Shown: piece after piece, positions 35,494-44,092 of the stretch
Numbering within the stretch: position 1 is the stretch's first letter
Layout of the letters: every line of letters starts with the position of its first letter
NCBI GenBank assembly: GCA_019116585.1
Contig: DXBJ01000024.1
Coordinates: 1 to 57,512 of the forward strand
Source of the DNA: Candidatus Faecalibacterium gallistercoris
Lineage (GTDB): Bacteria; Bacillota; Clostridia; Oscillospirales; Ruminococcaceae
DNA length: 57,512 bases
Direction of reading: 5' to 3'
Notes under the pieces: generated by a model
Databases searched by the model: none
The model's input: only the letters and a program-made list of their open reading frames with translations
What the model was told of the DNA's origin: nothing
Made by a program: the position numbers and the translations under genes

Positions 35494-35527
35494 GTAATAG
35501 ACAGGAACACACAGGGAAGGGCAGCGG

Positions 35528-36373
35528 ATGAGAAAACAGCGCAGACGTACAAGATCAAAACACGGAAAAGACCGCCGGGTCAACTGGCAGCTGATCGCCC
35601 TGGCCCTCGCGGCGGCGGTAGGGCTGGCACGGCTGGGGGAGACATTCGTCCAGTGGCAGGCCCGTCAGGAGACCTTTCAGGAACAAAGCGCCCTGCAGGA
35701 GCCGGACGAGTTGTTCCGCCCCGAGGTGGGGGACCCGCCCTACACCATTGCGGTGGACGCCGGCCACGGCGGGGATGACCCCGGCGCCACCGGCGTGGTG
35801 GTGGAGCGGGACATGACCGCCGCCACCGCCGAGGCGCTGCTGCGCTGGCTGAACGCCGACCCCCACTACATACCGGTGACCACCCGGGACGGGTACGACG
35901 TCACCGCCAACCCCACCCAGAGGGCGCAGCGGGCCAACAGCCAAAACCCCGACCTGCTGCTGTCCATCCATGGGAATTCGGCGTCCACCGAGGCCGCCGG
36001 GTTTGAGTGTTACCCCATCACCCCGGGGCGGACCTGGCACCGGGAGAGCGTCTATTTTGCCCGTCTGCTGGCCGAAGGGATGGAGGCCGCCGGCAGTACC
36101 CTGCGGGGACAGCGCGGGGTGCGGTACATTTACTACGAAAACGGCCAGAAAGTCCTGGCCGAGGCAAACGACCTCCGGGTCCGGGAAGAAGAGACCTTTA
36201 CCTTGCTGGAGCAGTCCAGCTGCCCGGCGGTGCTGGCCGAGCAGTGCTTTGTGACCAGCGCCGCCGATGTGGAGCGCTTTGGCGACGCCGACGGCTGCGA
36301 GCTGGCGGCCCGGGTCTATTATCAGGCTATCTGCTCTTACTTTGGCACCACCCCGCTGGAGAGCCTTCCATAA
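35528..36373 (+). CDS. N-acetylmuramoyl-L-alanine amidase (Amidase_3), membrane-anchored
   Basis: A 281-aa peptidoglycan amidase. A basic N-terminus (KQRRRTRSKHGKDRR) and one membrane helix (about residues 19-38) place the enzyme outside the membrane. The Amidase_3 zinc site is H in DAGHGGDDPGATG, E in VVERD, H in LLSIHGNSA and the catalytic Glu in VLAEQCFVT. Such enzymes cleave the MurNAc-L-Ala bond in cell separation or spore processes. A bidirectional terminator follows. Confidence 0.93.
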   Translation: MRKQRRRTRSKHGKDRRVNWQLIALALAAAVGLARLGETFVQWQARQETFQEQSALQEPDELFRPEVGDPPYTIAVDAGHGGDDPGATGVVVERDMTAATAEALLRWLNADPHYIPVTTRDGYDVTANPTQRAQRANSQNPDLLLSIHGNSASTEAAGFECYPITPGRTWHRESVYFARLLAEGMEAAGSTLRGQRGVRYIYYENGQKVLAEANDLRVREEETFTLLEQSSCPAVLAEQCFVTSAADVERFGDADGCELAARVYYQAICSYFGTTPLESLP

Positions 36374-36385
36374 CGAGCAAGAACG

Positions 36386-36419
36386 AACAGGGCCGCTGCA
36401 AACGAGCAGCGGCCCTGTT
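36386..36419. terminator. Bidirectional terminator between the amidase gene and the 24-codon gene
   Basis: A perfect 14-bp stem, AACAGGGCCGCTGC (36386-36399) with GCAGCGGCCCTGTT (36406-36419), and a 6-nt loop. It ends the rightward amidase transcript and lies directly after the stop of the leftward short gene. Confidence 0.85.
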
Positions 36420-36421
36420 GC

Positions 36422-36496
36422 TTACAGGAGCTTCTTCTTGATCGGCTCGCAGGGGAGTTCCCGGAACGCCATCTTTTTCTGCTTTTGTCTTGCCAT
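36422..36496 (-). CDS. Putative 24-aa basic peptide
   Basis: A minus-strand frame, MARQKQKKMAFRELPCEPIK then KKLL, with AGGAGGG 10 nt upstream of the ATG and a perfect terminator stem 3 nt after the stop. Nine of 24 residues are Lys/Arg, with one Cys. It has no hydrophobic segment, so it is not a typical type I toxin. No clear promoter is seen between it and 36620. The site-start-stop-terminator order makes it more credible than a random short frame. Confidence 0.5.
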   Translation of the reverse strand: MARQKQKKMAFRELPCEPIKKKLL

Positions 36497-36624
36497 GGGA
36501 TTCGGTCCCTCCTTCCAGAAAATGCCTTTGAATCAAATACGGATGGGCCGGAGGCAGGATTGCAGCCGGTTCGAAATTTTCCGTCAGGTTTCGGTAAAAA
36601 GTGAAACGATTTGCATTGCAATGC

Positions 36625-36652
36625 TTGACAAGTGAAAAAAACATGGTACAAT
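36625..36652 (+). promoter_or_regulatory. Promoter of the polyamine leader RNA / operon
   Basis: TTGACA (36625-36630), 16 bp, TACAAT (36647-36652), in an AT-rich stretch. The predicted start is near 36659. No other good promoter is seen before speA. Confidence 0.8.
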
Positions 36653-36658
36653 AAACTC

Positions 36659-37030
36659 AAAGTGTGCACAAGCCATGTGCACGCAAATAGATTAGGCCGG
36701 GCGCCCCATGGCGCCTAAAGCTCATCGGACAGGGCTGGCCGCTGCCGCGTGTGGCGTAAAGCGTCACAACAATTATTGAACGGGTAAGGTTGCCCGGAAA
36801 TTTTATAAGTTGGTCTCTTTTGATTGCCCTGTGCGGATGCACACCACTTGTGAAACGTCAATAAGAGCAGCAGCAGCCCTCATGATCTATTTGCTGAAGT
36901 ACTCTTCCAAAGGCCAGGCATGGCAGGATGCCCAAGCCCCGCCCTGTGCGCAGCTTTGCAGGCGCAGGCGGCAGGCCGCCCAGAACGGTTTTTCACAGGC
37001 AGTGTGCCCGAAAGGGTGCGCTGCCTTTTT
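36659..37030 (+). ncRNA. Long structured leader RNA of the polyamine operon (candidate riboswitch/attenuator)
   Basis: About 370 nt of unassigned RNA. A 10-bp long-range helix pairs GCAAATAGAT (36683-36692) with ATCTATTTGC (36885-36894). Inside are a hairpin at 36692-36718 (TTAGGC/GCCTAA), TGTGGCG/CGTCACA (36750-36768, one G-U pair), CGGG/CCCG (36781-36795), CTCTT-TTGA with TCAA-T-AAGAG (36814-36866), and GTGC/GCAC (36831-36842). ACAGGGC (36729-36735) can pair with GCCCTGT (36826-36832), which would be a pseudoknot across the CTCTT helix. It ends in a 12-bp terminator stem (36998-37009 with 37014-37025, GAAA loop) and five T, 42 nt before the speA start. It could instead be a stand-alone RNA. 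Confidence 0.7.
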
Positions 37031-37072
37031 GCGTGCAGAAAAAAGAGGCCATGCAGGGAAAGAGGGATCTTA

Positions 37073-38521
37073 TTGAACAGGGAACGTCAAAAACGGGCGC
37101 CCATTTACGAGGCGCTGGAAAAGTTCCGCCGGCAGCGCGTGGTGCCGTTTGATGTGCCGGGCCACAAGCGCGGCCGCGGCAACCCCGAGCTGGTGGAGCT
37201 GCTGGGGGAGCGCTGCGTGGGCATCGACGTCAACTCCATGAAACCGCTGGACAATTTGTGCCACCCGGTTTCGGTCATCAAGGAGGCGGAAGAACTGGCT
37301 GCCGACGCTTTTGGGGCGGCTCACGCCTTTTTGATGGTGGGGGGCACCACCAGCAGCGTCCAGAGCATGGTGCTGACCGCCTGCAAGCCGGGGGATAAGA
37401 TCATCCTGCCCCGCAACGTCCACAAGAGCGCCATCAACGCCCTGGTGCTGTGCGGCGCGGTGCCGGTCTACATTGACCCCAAGGTGGACACCGATCTGGG
37501 CATCCCCCTGGGGATGGAGGCGGCCGACGTCCGCGCCGCCATCGAGGCCAACCCCGACGCCGTGGCCATCTTCATCAACAACCCCACCTACTACGGCATC
37601 TGCTCCGACCTGCGCAGCCTGGTGGAGCTGGCCCACGAGCACCACATGCTGGCCCTGGTGGACGAAGCCCATGGCACCCACCTGTACTTTGGGCCCGGCC
37701 TGCCCCTCAGCGGCATGGCGGCCGGGGCCGACATGGCAGCCGTCTCGATGCACAAATCGGGCGGCAGCCTGACCCAGAGCTCCCTGCTGCTGTGCGGGCC
37801 GGGGGTCAACGCGGGCTATGTGGGCAACATCATCAACCTGACCCAGACCACCAGCGCCTCCTACCTTTTGATGTCCAGCCTGGACATCAGCCGCCGGAAC
37901 CTGGCCATGCGGGGCCGGGAGAGCTTTGCCAAGGTGGTGGACATGGCCGAGTACGCCCGGCGGGAGATCAACGCCATCGGCGACTACTACGCCTTCGGCT
38001 CCGAGCTCATCAACGGGGGCAGCATCTTTGATTTCGACGTCACCAAGCTGGCGGTGAACACCCGCGGCATCGGCCTGACCGGCATCGAGGTCTACGACCT
38101 GCTGCGGGACGAATACGACATCCAGATCGAATTCGGCGACCTGTCCAACATCCTGGCTTATATCTCCATCGGGGACCGCATCCAGGACATCGAGCGGCTG
38201 GTGGGCGCGCTGGCGGACATCCGCCGCCTTTACGCCAAGCCCCGCAGCGACCTGTTCACCGCGGAATACATCACCCCGCAGGTCAAGGCCACCCCGCAGC
38301 AGGCGTTCTATTCTCCCAAGGAGAGCCTGCCCCTGCGCGAGACCGCCGGGCGGATCTGCACCGAGTTCGTGATGTGCTATCCGCCGGGGATCCCCATCCT
38401 GGCGCCGGGGGAGGTCATCACCCCCGAGATCATCGACTACATCGAATTTGCCAAGGCCAAGGGCTGCTCGATGCAGGGCCCGGCCAGCGAAGACATCTCG
38501 GAACTGAACGTACTGGTTTGA
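37073..38521 (+). CDS. speA: Arginine decarboxylase (PLP, Bacillus SpeA / Orn-Lys-Arg decarboxylase family)
   Basis: A 482-aa fold-type I PLP enzyme. The PLP lysine is in VSMHKSGGSLTQ, preceded by VDEAHGTHLYFG. The N-terminal VPFDVPGHKRGRGNPEL is typical of this group. Substrate choice is arginine by context: agmatine-using aguA and aguB are in the same operon. Translation probably starts at TTG 37073 behind AGAGGG; the frame is open upstream to 36920, but that part overlaps the terminator and looks non-coding. It is the first gene after the leader RNA. Confidence 0.9.
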   Translation: MNRERQKRAPIYEALEKFRRQRVVPFDVPGHKRGRGNPELVELLGERCVGIDVNSMKPLDNLCHPVSVIKEAEELAADAFGAAHAFLMVGGTTSSVQSMVLTACKPGDKIILPRNVHKSAINALVLCGAVPVYIDPKVDTDLGIPLGMEAADVRAAIEANPDAVAIFINNPTYYGICSDLRSLVELAHEHHMLALVDEAHGTHLYFGPGLPLSGMAAGADMAAVSMHKSGGSLTQSSLLLCGPGVNAGYVGNIINLTQTTSASYLLMSSLDISRRNLAMRGRESFAKVVDMAEYARREINAIGDYYAFGSELINGGSIFDFDVTKLAVNTRGIGLTGIEVYDLLRDEYDIQIEFGDLSNILAYISIGDRIQDIERLVGALADIRRLYAKPRSDLFTAEYITPQVKATPQQAFYSPKESLPLRETAGRICTEFVMCYPPGIPILAPGEVITPEIIDYIEFAKAKGCSMQGPASEDISELNVLV

Positions 38522-38539
38522 TCGGAAGGAGGATGCCCC

Positions 38540-39403
38540 TTGCAGGAAATGGACTATTGGTTTGGCGAGCTTCACACCGCCAACGTTAAGACCTGTATCC
38601 GGGTGGAGCGGCAGCTCTACAGCGGGACCAGCGATTTCCAGCGGATCGACGTCTTTGATTCGCCGGAGTTCGGCCGGTTCCTGACCTCGGACGGCAGCGT
38701 CATCTTCTCGGAAAAAGACGAGTTCACCTACGACGAAATGATCGTCCATGTGCCCATGGCGGTCCACCCCGACGTCAAGCGGGTGCTGGTCATCGGCGGC
38801 GGGGATGGCGGCGTCGCCCGGGAGCTGTCCCATTACCAGGAGATCGAGGTCATCGACGTGGTGGAACCGGACAAGATGTTTGTGGACGTCTGCCGCAAAT
38901 ATTTCCCGGACAATGCCTGCGGCCTGGACGACATCCGGGTGCGGGTCTACTACGAGGACGGCCTGCGCTTTCTGCGCGGCAAAGAGGACGAATACGACCT
39001 CATCATCAACGACTGCACCGACCCGCTGGGCCATGCGGCCGGGCTGTTCACCAAGGAATTTTACGGCAGCTGCTACAAAGCCCTCCACGAGGACGGCATC
39101 ATGGTCTATCAGCACGGCAGCCCCTTCTTTGACGAGGACGAGGAGACCTGCCGCGCCATGCACAAAAAGGCGTACCGCTCGTTCCCCATCAGCCGGGTAT
39201 ACCAGGCGCACATCCCCACCTGCCCGGCGGGGTACTGGCTGTTCGGCTTTGCCAGCAAAAAATACCACCCCATCAAGGATTTTGACCCCAAGCGCTGGAA
39301 CAAGCGGGGGATCAAGACCTGGTATTACACCACCCATCTGCACCGCGGCGCCTTTATGCTGCCGCGCTATGTGGAGGACCTCCTCAAGGAAGAGGAGGAT
39401 TGA
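38540..39403 (+). CDS. speE: Polyamine aminopropyltransferase (spermidine synthase)
   Basis: A 287-aa enzyme that moves an aminopropyl group from decarboxylated AdoMet to putrescine or a related amine. The segments LVIGGGDGGVARELSHY, VVEPDKMFVDVCRKYFP, YEDGLRFL and IINDCTDPLG are the family binding motifs. Translation starts at TTG 38540 with AGGAGG 7 nt upstream. No AdoMet decarboxylase (speD) is in the window, so its donor must come from elsewhere. It lies 18 nt after speA. Confidence 0.93.
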   Translation: MQEMDYWFGELHTANVKTCIRVERQLYSGTSDFQRIDVFDSPEFGRFLTSDGSVIFSEKDEFTYDEMIVHVPMAVHPDVKRVLVIGGGDGGVARELSHYQEIEVIDVVEPDKMFVDVCRKYFPDNACGLDDIRVRVYYEDGLRFLRGKEDEYDLIINDCTDPLGHAAGLFTKEFYGSCYKALHEDGIMVYQHGSPFFDEDEETCRAMHKKAYRSFPISRVYQAHIPTCPAGYWLFGFASKKYHPIKDFDPKRWNKRGIKTWYYTTHLHRGAFMLPRYVEDLLKEEED

Positions 39404-39489
39404 CCCAAGCGGGCGGTGAAAACATCCGGCTGGATGCCGCCCTTTGTCTGAAAACGAACATTTGTCTGGAACCGAAAGGAGTATACATC

Positions 39490-40752
39490 ATGAGCAAACT
39501 GCTTGTCATTGGCTGCGGCGGCGTCGCCTCGGTCGCCATCCAGAAGTGCTGCCAGAATTTTGAGACCTTCCCCGAGCTGTGCATCGCCAGCCGCACCGTC
39601 GCCAAATGCGACGCCCTGAAGGCCAAGCTGGAAGCCGCCGGCACGCCGGTGAAGATCACTACCATGACCGTCAACGCCGACGATGTGGAGGACCTGAAGC
39701 GGGTCATCCAGGCTTACCAGCCCGACCTGGTCCTGAATGTGGCCCTGCCGTACCAGGATCTTGCCATCATGGACGCCTGCCTGGCCTGCGGCGTCCACTA
39801 CATCGACACCGCCAACTATGAGCCCGAGAACACCGACGACCCCGCCTGGCGCGCCGTCTACGAAAAGCGCTGCAAGGAGGAGGGCTTCACCGCCTACTTT
39901 GACTACAGCTGGCAGTGGGCCTACGCCAAGAAGTTTGAGGACGCCGGCCTGACCGCCATCCTGGGCTCCGGCTTCGATCCGGGCGTCACCAGCGTGTTCA
40001 CCGCCTACGCCCTGAAGCACTACTTTGACGAGATCCACACCATCGACATCCTGGACTGCAACGGCGGCGACCATGGTTACCCCTTCGCCACCAACTTCAA
40101 CCCCGAGATCAACCTGCGGGAGGTCTCGGCCAACGGCAGCTACTGGGAGGACGGCCACTGGGTGGAGACCAAGCCCATGGAGATCAAGCGGGAATACGAC
40201 TTCCCCCAGGTGGGCAAAAAGGATATGTACCTGCTCCACCACGAGGAGATCGAGAGCCTGGCCAAGCATGTGCCCGGCGTCAAACGGATCCGCTTCTTCA
40301 TGACCTTTGGCCAGAGCTACCTGACCCACATGAAGTGTCTGGAAAACGTGGGGATGCTGTCCACCAGCCCCGTCATGTTTGAGGGCCGGGAGATCGTCCC
40401 CATCCAGTTCCTCAAGGCGCTGCTGCCCGATCCCGCATCCCTGGGCCCCCGCACGGTGGGCAAGACCAACATCGGCTGCATCTACACCGGCGTCAAGGAC
40501 GGCAAAGAGCGGACCATCTACATCTACAACGTCTGCGACCACCAGGAGTGCTATAAGGAGCTGGGCAGCCAGGCCATCAGCTACACCACCGGCGTGCCCG
40601 CCATGATCGGCGCCGCTCTGGTGGCCAACGGCCAGTGGCGCAAGCCCGGCGTCTACAACCTGGAGGAGATGGATCCCGATCCCTTCATGGAGATGCTGAA
40701 CCAGTACGGCCTGCCCTGGGTGGTGGACGAGCACCCCGCTACCGTCGAGTGA
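39490..40752 (+). CDS. Carboxynorspermidine/carboxyspermidine dehydrogenase (saccharopine dehydrogenase family)
   Basis: A 420-aa NAD(P)-dependent enzyme. The Rossmann motif VIGCGGVASVAI is at residues 6-17, with further family segments LVLNVALPYQDLAIMDAC and ILGSGFDPGVTSVFTAYA. In the alternative polyamine route it condenses aspartate semialdehyde with putrescine or diaminopropane. The next gene encodes the matching decarboxylase, which supports this over a lysine-catabolic saccharopine role. AAAGGAG lies upstream of the ATG at 39490. An 86-nt gap to speE holds no promoter I can recognise. Confidence 0.9.
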   Translation: MSKLLVIGCGGVASVAIQKCCQNFETFPELCIASRTVAKCDALKAKLEAAGTPVKITTMTVNADDVEDLKRVIQAYQPDLVLNVALPYQDLAIMDACLACGVHYIDTANYEPENTDDPAWRAVYEKRCKEEGFTAYFDYSWQWAYAKKFEDAGLTAILGSGFDPGVTSVFTAYALKHYFDEIHTIDILDCNGGDHGYPFATNFNPEINLREVSANGSYWEDGHWVETKPMEIKREYDFPQVGKKDMYLLHHEEIESLAKHVPGVKRIRFFMTFGQSYLTHMKCLENVGMLSTSPVMFEGREIVPIQFLKALLPDPASLGPRTVGKTNIGCIYTGVKDGKERTIYIYNVCDHQECYKELGSQAISYTTGVPAMIGAALVANGQWRKPGVYNLEEMDPDPFMEMLNQYGLPWVVDEHPATVE

Positions 40753-40758
40753 GCCGGG

Positions 40759-41907
40759 ATGGAAGCACTGTACAGCACCGAGCCGGGGCTGCGCACCCCG
40801 GTCTATGTCGTGGATGAGGCGGCGCTGGTTCGCAATCTGGAGATCCTGCAGGGGGTCCAGCAGAGGACAGGCTGCCATATCCTGCTGGCCCAAAAAGCTT
40901 TTTCCATGTTCCGGGTCTACCCGCTGATCGGGCAATACCTGGCCGGGGCCACGGCCAGCGGCCTTTTTGAGGCCCGGCTGGCCCACGAAGAGATGCCCGG
41001 CAGGGAAAACCATGTTTTCAGCCCGGCCTACACCCCGGAGGAAATGCAGGAGCTGGTCCGGATCTGCGACCATATCAGCTTCAATTCGCTGGCCCAGCTG
41101 GAGGCCCACCGCCCGGTCTGGCAGGCCGCCGGCGTCAGCGTGGGGCTGCGGGTCAATCCCGAGCACTCCACCCAGGAGGGGCATGCCATCTATGACCCCT
41201 GCGCGCCGGGCAGCCGGCTGGGCATCCGCCGCTGCGGCCTGCCCGACGTTCTGCCCAGCGGGGTGGAGGGGCTCCACTTCCACACACTCTGCGAGCAGGA
41301 CGCCGCCCCGCTGGTGGAGACCTTTGCAGCCTTTGAGCAGGCTTTCGGCTCGTATCTGCCCGCCATCCAATGGCTGAATCTGGGCGGCGGCCATCACATC
41401 ACCCGCCCGGGATACGACCTCGAAGCACTGGAGCGCCTGATTTTGTACGTCCGGCAGACTTACGGCGTCGAGGTCTACCTGGAGCCGGGGGAGGCCATTG
41501 CCCTCAACGCCGGCACCCTCATTACAACGGTGCTGGACGTGGTGCAGGCCTCCGATATGCCGGTCCTGATCCTGGACACTTCGGCCGCCTGCCATATGCC
41601 CGACGTCCTGGAGATGCCTTACCGGCCTCCGCTGCACGGCGCGGGCCTGCCGGGCGAAAAAGCCTGCACCTGCCGCCTGGCCTCCCGCACCTGCCTGGCG
41701 GGGGACGTCATTGGCGAATACAGCTTTGACGCCTGCCCGCAGGTGGGGGACCGCCTTGTCTTTGGCGATATGGCGATCTATTCCATGGTCAAAAACAACA
41801 CCTTCAACGGGATGCCGCTGCCGGACATCGCTCTGCGTCATGCCGGCGGCAGCTGCGAAGTGGTCCGCCGGTTCGGCTATCAGGACTTCAAGACGCGGCT
41901 TTCCTGA
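40759..41907 (+). CDS. nspC: Carboxynorspermidine decarboxylase
   Basis: A 382-aa fold-type III PLP decarboxylase (alanine-racemase-like barrel). It begins with TPVYVVDEAALVRNLEIL; the PLP lysine is in HILLAQKAFSMF. The glycine-rich LNLGGGHHITRPGYD and C-terminal region GDVIGEYSF match NspC. It decarboxylates carboxyspermidine or carboxynorspermidine from the previous gene. Only 6 nt separate the two genes. Confidence 0.93.
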   Translation: MEALYSTEPGLRTPVYVVDEAALVRNLEILQGVQQRTGCHILLAQKAFSMFRVYPLIGQYLAGATASGLFEARLAHEEMPGRENHVFSPAYTPEEMQELVRICDHISFNSLAQLEAHRPVWQAAGVSVGLRVNPEHSTQEGHAIYDPCAPGSRLGIRRCGLPDVLPSGVEGLHFHTLCEQDAAPLVETFAAFEQAFGSYLPAIQWLNLGGGHHITRPGYDLEALERLILYVRQTYGVEVYLEPGEAIALNAGTLITTVLDVVQASDMPVLILDTSAACHMPDVLEMPYRPPLHGAGLPGEKACTCRLASRTCLAGDVIGEYSFDACPQVGDRLVFGDMAIYSMVKNNTFNGMPLPDIALRHAGGSCEVVRRFGYQDFKTRLS

Positions 41908-41929
41908 AAGGATACGAAAGGGTTTGCCT

Positions 41930-43012
41930 ATGTACAAAATGCCCGCTGAATACCAGCCGCACCGCGCTACCCTGATGATCTGGCCCGTCCGTCCCGGCAG
42001 CTGGGGCAAAGACCCCCGCCCGGCACAGGCCGCCTTTGTGCGGGTGTTCGAGGCCATCACGCAGGGAGAGGACCTCTACCTGCTGGCCGGCCCCGGTCAC
42101 CTGGAGGAAGCCCGCGCCGCCACGGCCCATCTGGACCCGGCGCGGGTGCACCTGCTCTGCATCGACTCGGACGACGCATGGGCCCGTGATGTGGGGCCCA
42201 CCTTCGTCCAGGATGAGGCGGGCCGGCTGAAAGGGATCAGCTGGCGGTTCAACGCCTGGGGCGGGGAAGTGGACGGCCTCTACGCCGACTGGCAAAAGGA
42301 CGACGCCGTGGCTTCGGCCTTTTGCGACGCTGCGGGATACCCCTGGGAGGACGCCGCACCCTTTGTTTTGGAGGGGGGCAGCATCCACACCGACGGGGAA
42401 GGGACGGCGCTGGTCACCGAGAGCTGCCTGCTCTCGGCCGGGCGCAATCCGTCCCTGTCCCGGCAGGAGATCGAGGCAGAGCTCTGCCGCCGTCTGGGCG
42501 TCTGCAAAGTGCTGTGGCTGCCGCGCGGCATCTACAACGACGAGACCAACGAACACGTGGACAACGTCTGTGCCTTTGTGGGGCCCGCCGAAGTGGTGCT
42601 GGCCTGGACCGACGACCCGTCTGACCCGCAGTACCCGCTTTCGGCGGCGGACCTTGCCTACCTGCAAAGCGTCACCGACGCCCAGGGCCGGCGGCTGAAG
42701 ATCCACAAGCTGCCCATCCCGGACCATCCCATCCTGTGCAGCGAGGCCGATTGCGACGCCTACGAGTTTGCCCCGGGCGAAGACACCCGGGAGCCGGGGG
42801 AGCGGCTGGCTGCCAGCTACGTCAATTTCTATTTTGTCAACGGCGCCGTCCTGGTGCCTCAGTTTGGCGGCGAGAATGCTGCCAGCGACGCCCGCGCCTG
42901 CGCCATCCTGCAGGCGCTGTGCCCGGACCGCCGTGTGATCGGCCTGCCTGCGCGGGATATTTTGCAGGGCGGGGGAAACATCCACTGCATCACACAGCAG
43001 ATCCCGCTGTAA
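41930..43012 (+). CDS. aguA: Agmatine deiminase
   Basis: A 360-aa guanidino-modifying hydrolase that turns agmatine into N-carbamoylputrescine and ammonia. The family segments MPAEYQPHRATLMIWPVRPG, DDAWARDVGPTFV, WGGEVDG, LEGGSIHTDGEGT and the catalytic Cys in QGGGNIHCITQQIP are present. The ATG at 41930 follows AAAGGG; the frame is open upstream, but the homology starts here. It works between SpeA and AguB. Confidence 0.96.
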   Translation: MYKMPAEYQPHRATLMIWPVRPGSWGKDPRPAQAAFVRVFEAITQGEDLYLLAGPGHLEEARAATAHLDPARVHLLCIDSDDAWARDVGPTFVQDEAGRLKGISWRFNAWGGEVDGLYADWQKDDAVASAFCDAAGYPWEDAAPFVLEGGSIHTDGEGTALVTESCLLSAGRNPSLSRQEIEAELCRRLGVCKVLWLPRGIYNDETNEHVDNVCAFVGPAEVVLAWTDDPSDPQYPLSAADLAYLQSVTDAQGRRLKIHKLPIPDHPILCSEADCDAYEFAPGEDTREPGERLAASYVNFYFVNGAVLVPQFGGENAASDARACAILQALCPDRRVIGLPARDILQGGGNIHCITQQIPL

Positions 43013-43030
43013 GAGAAGGAGGGGAACGCT

Positions 43031-43915
43031 ATGCCTCAAACGACCGTTGCGGCCATCCAGATGACCTGTGTGGCCGACCCGGCCCAGAACCTGGCCCACG
43101 CCGAAGAGCTGGTCCGGCAGGCTGCGGCCAAGGGCGCGCAGATCGTCCTGCTGCCCGAGCTGTTCGAACGCCCGTATTTCTGCCAGGAACGCCGGTACGA
43201 ATACTACGATTACGCGCTGCCGCTGGAAGAAAATCCCGCAGTGCGCCGCTTTGCCGAGGTCTGCCGCGAGCTGGAGCTGGTCATGCCGGTCAGCTTTTAT
43301 GAAAAAGACGGCACTCGTCTGTTCAACAGCGCTGCCATGCTGGACGCTGACGGCAGCATCCTGGGTGTCTACCGCAAGACCCATATCCCGGACGACCATT
43401 ATTATCAGGAAAAGTTCTATTTCACCCCCGGCAACACCGGTTTCAAAGTGTTTGATACCCAGTACGGCCGGGTCGGGGTGGGCATCTGCTGGGACCAGTG
43501 GTTCCCGGAGACGGCCCGCTGCCTGGCGCTGGCCGGGGCGGATCTGATCTTGTATCCAACTGCCATCGGCAGCGAGCCCATCCTGGATGTGGACAGCGCC
43601 GGCCACTGGCAGCGGACCATGCAGGGCCATGCGGCCGCCAATGTGCTCCCTGTAGTTGCGGCTAACCGCTACGGCACCGAAGTGGTCACGCCGTGCAGGG
43701 AAAACGGGGGCCAGCAGAGCGCGCTGCGGTTTTACGGCACCAGCTTTTTGACCGACGAGACCGGGGCAGTCCTGGTCCAGGCCGGCCGGGATGAGGACGC
43801 CGTCCTGACTGCAAGCTATGACTTTGCAGCCATCCGCCAGGCTCGTATGGAATGGGGCTTGTTCCGCGACCGTCGGCCCAAGTGCTATGGCGCGATCTGC
43901 GACTTGAACGGATAA
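43031..43915 (+). CDS. aguB: N-carbamoylputrescine amidase
   Basis: A 294-aa nitrilase-superfamily enzyme that cleaves N-carbamoylputrescine to putrescine. The catalytic triad is E in LLPELFERPYFCQ, K in YRKTHIPDDHYYQEKFYF and C in GVGICWDQWFPE. The length and the YQEKFYFTPGNTGF stretch are typical of AguB. It is the last gene of the operon, 18 nt after aguA, and is followed by a terminator. Confidence 0.96.
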   Translation: MPQTTVAAIQMTCVADPAQNLAHAEELVRQAAAKGAQIVLLPELFERPYFCQERRYEYYDYALPLEENPAVRRFAEVCRELELVMPVSFYEKDGTRLFNSAAMLDADGSILGVYRKTHIPDDHYYQEKFYFTPGNTGFKVFDTQYGRVGVGICWDQWFPETARCLALAGADLILYPTAIGSEPILDVDSAGHWQRTMQGHAAANVLPVVAANRYGTEVVTPCRENGGQQSALRFYGTSFLTDETGAVLVQAGRDEDAVLTASYDFAAIRQARMEWGLFRDRRPKCYGAICDLNG

Positions 43916-43953
43916 ACTTCCGCCGCACGATCGTCCTGTAATTTAATATTATG

Positions 43954-44003
43954 AAAAGCGCACCCCGCATCTGTGCACGGCACAGGGAAGGGTGCGCTTT
44001 TTT
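43954..44003 (+). terminator. Polyamine operon terminator
   Basis: AAAAGCGCACCC (43954-43965) pairs with GGGTGCGC (43990-43997) plus TTTTTT; the A-run on the left makes it usable on both strands. Confidence 0.85.
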
Positions 44004-44092
44004 GATGCCGGACGTGCAGCGTGGAGCCAGCCGGCGCGCTTGATTTTGCGGACAGGACCAGAAGAGAGGAGGGCTATTTTTGCATAATATAA

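Noticed and set aside
36659-37030. tmRNA or RNase P RNA as identity of the leader RNA.
   Set aside because: No tRNA-like ends or tag frame of tmRNA, and no RNase P conserved core such as GAGGAAAGUC is visible.
36920-37072. An N-terminal extension of speA (open frame back to 36920).
   Set aside because: The extra residues are Cys/Arg-rich and unlike the family, and this stretch contains the terminator stem. The homology begins after TTG 37073, which has its own ribosome site.
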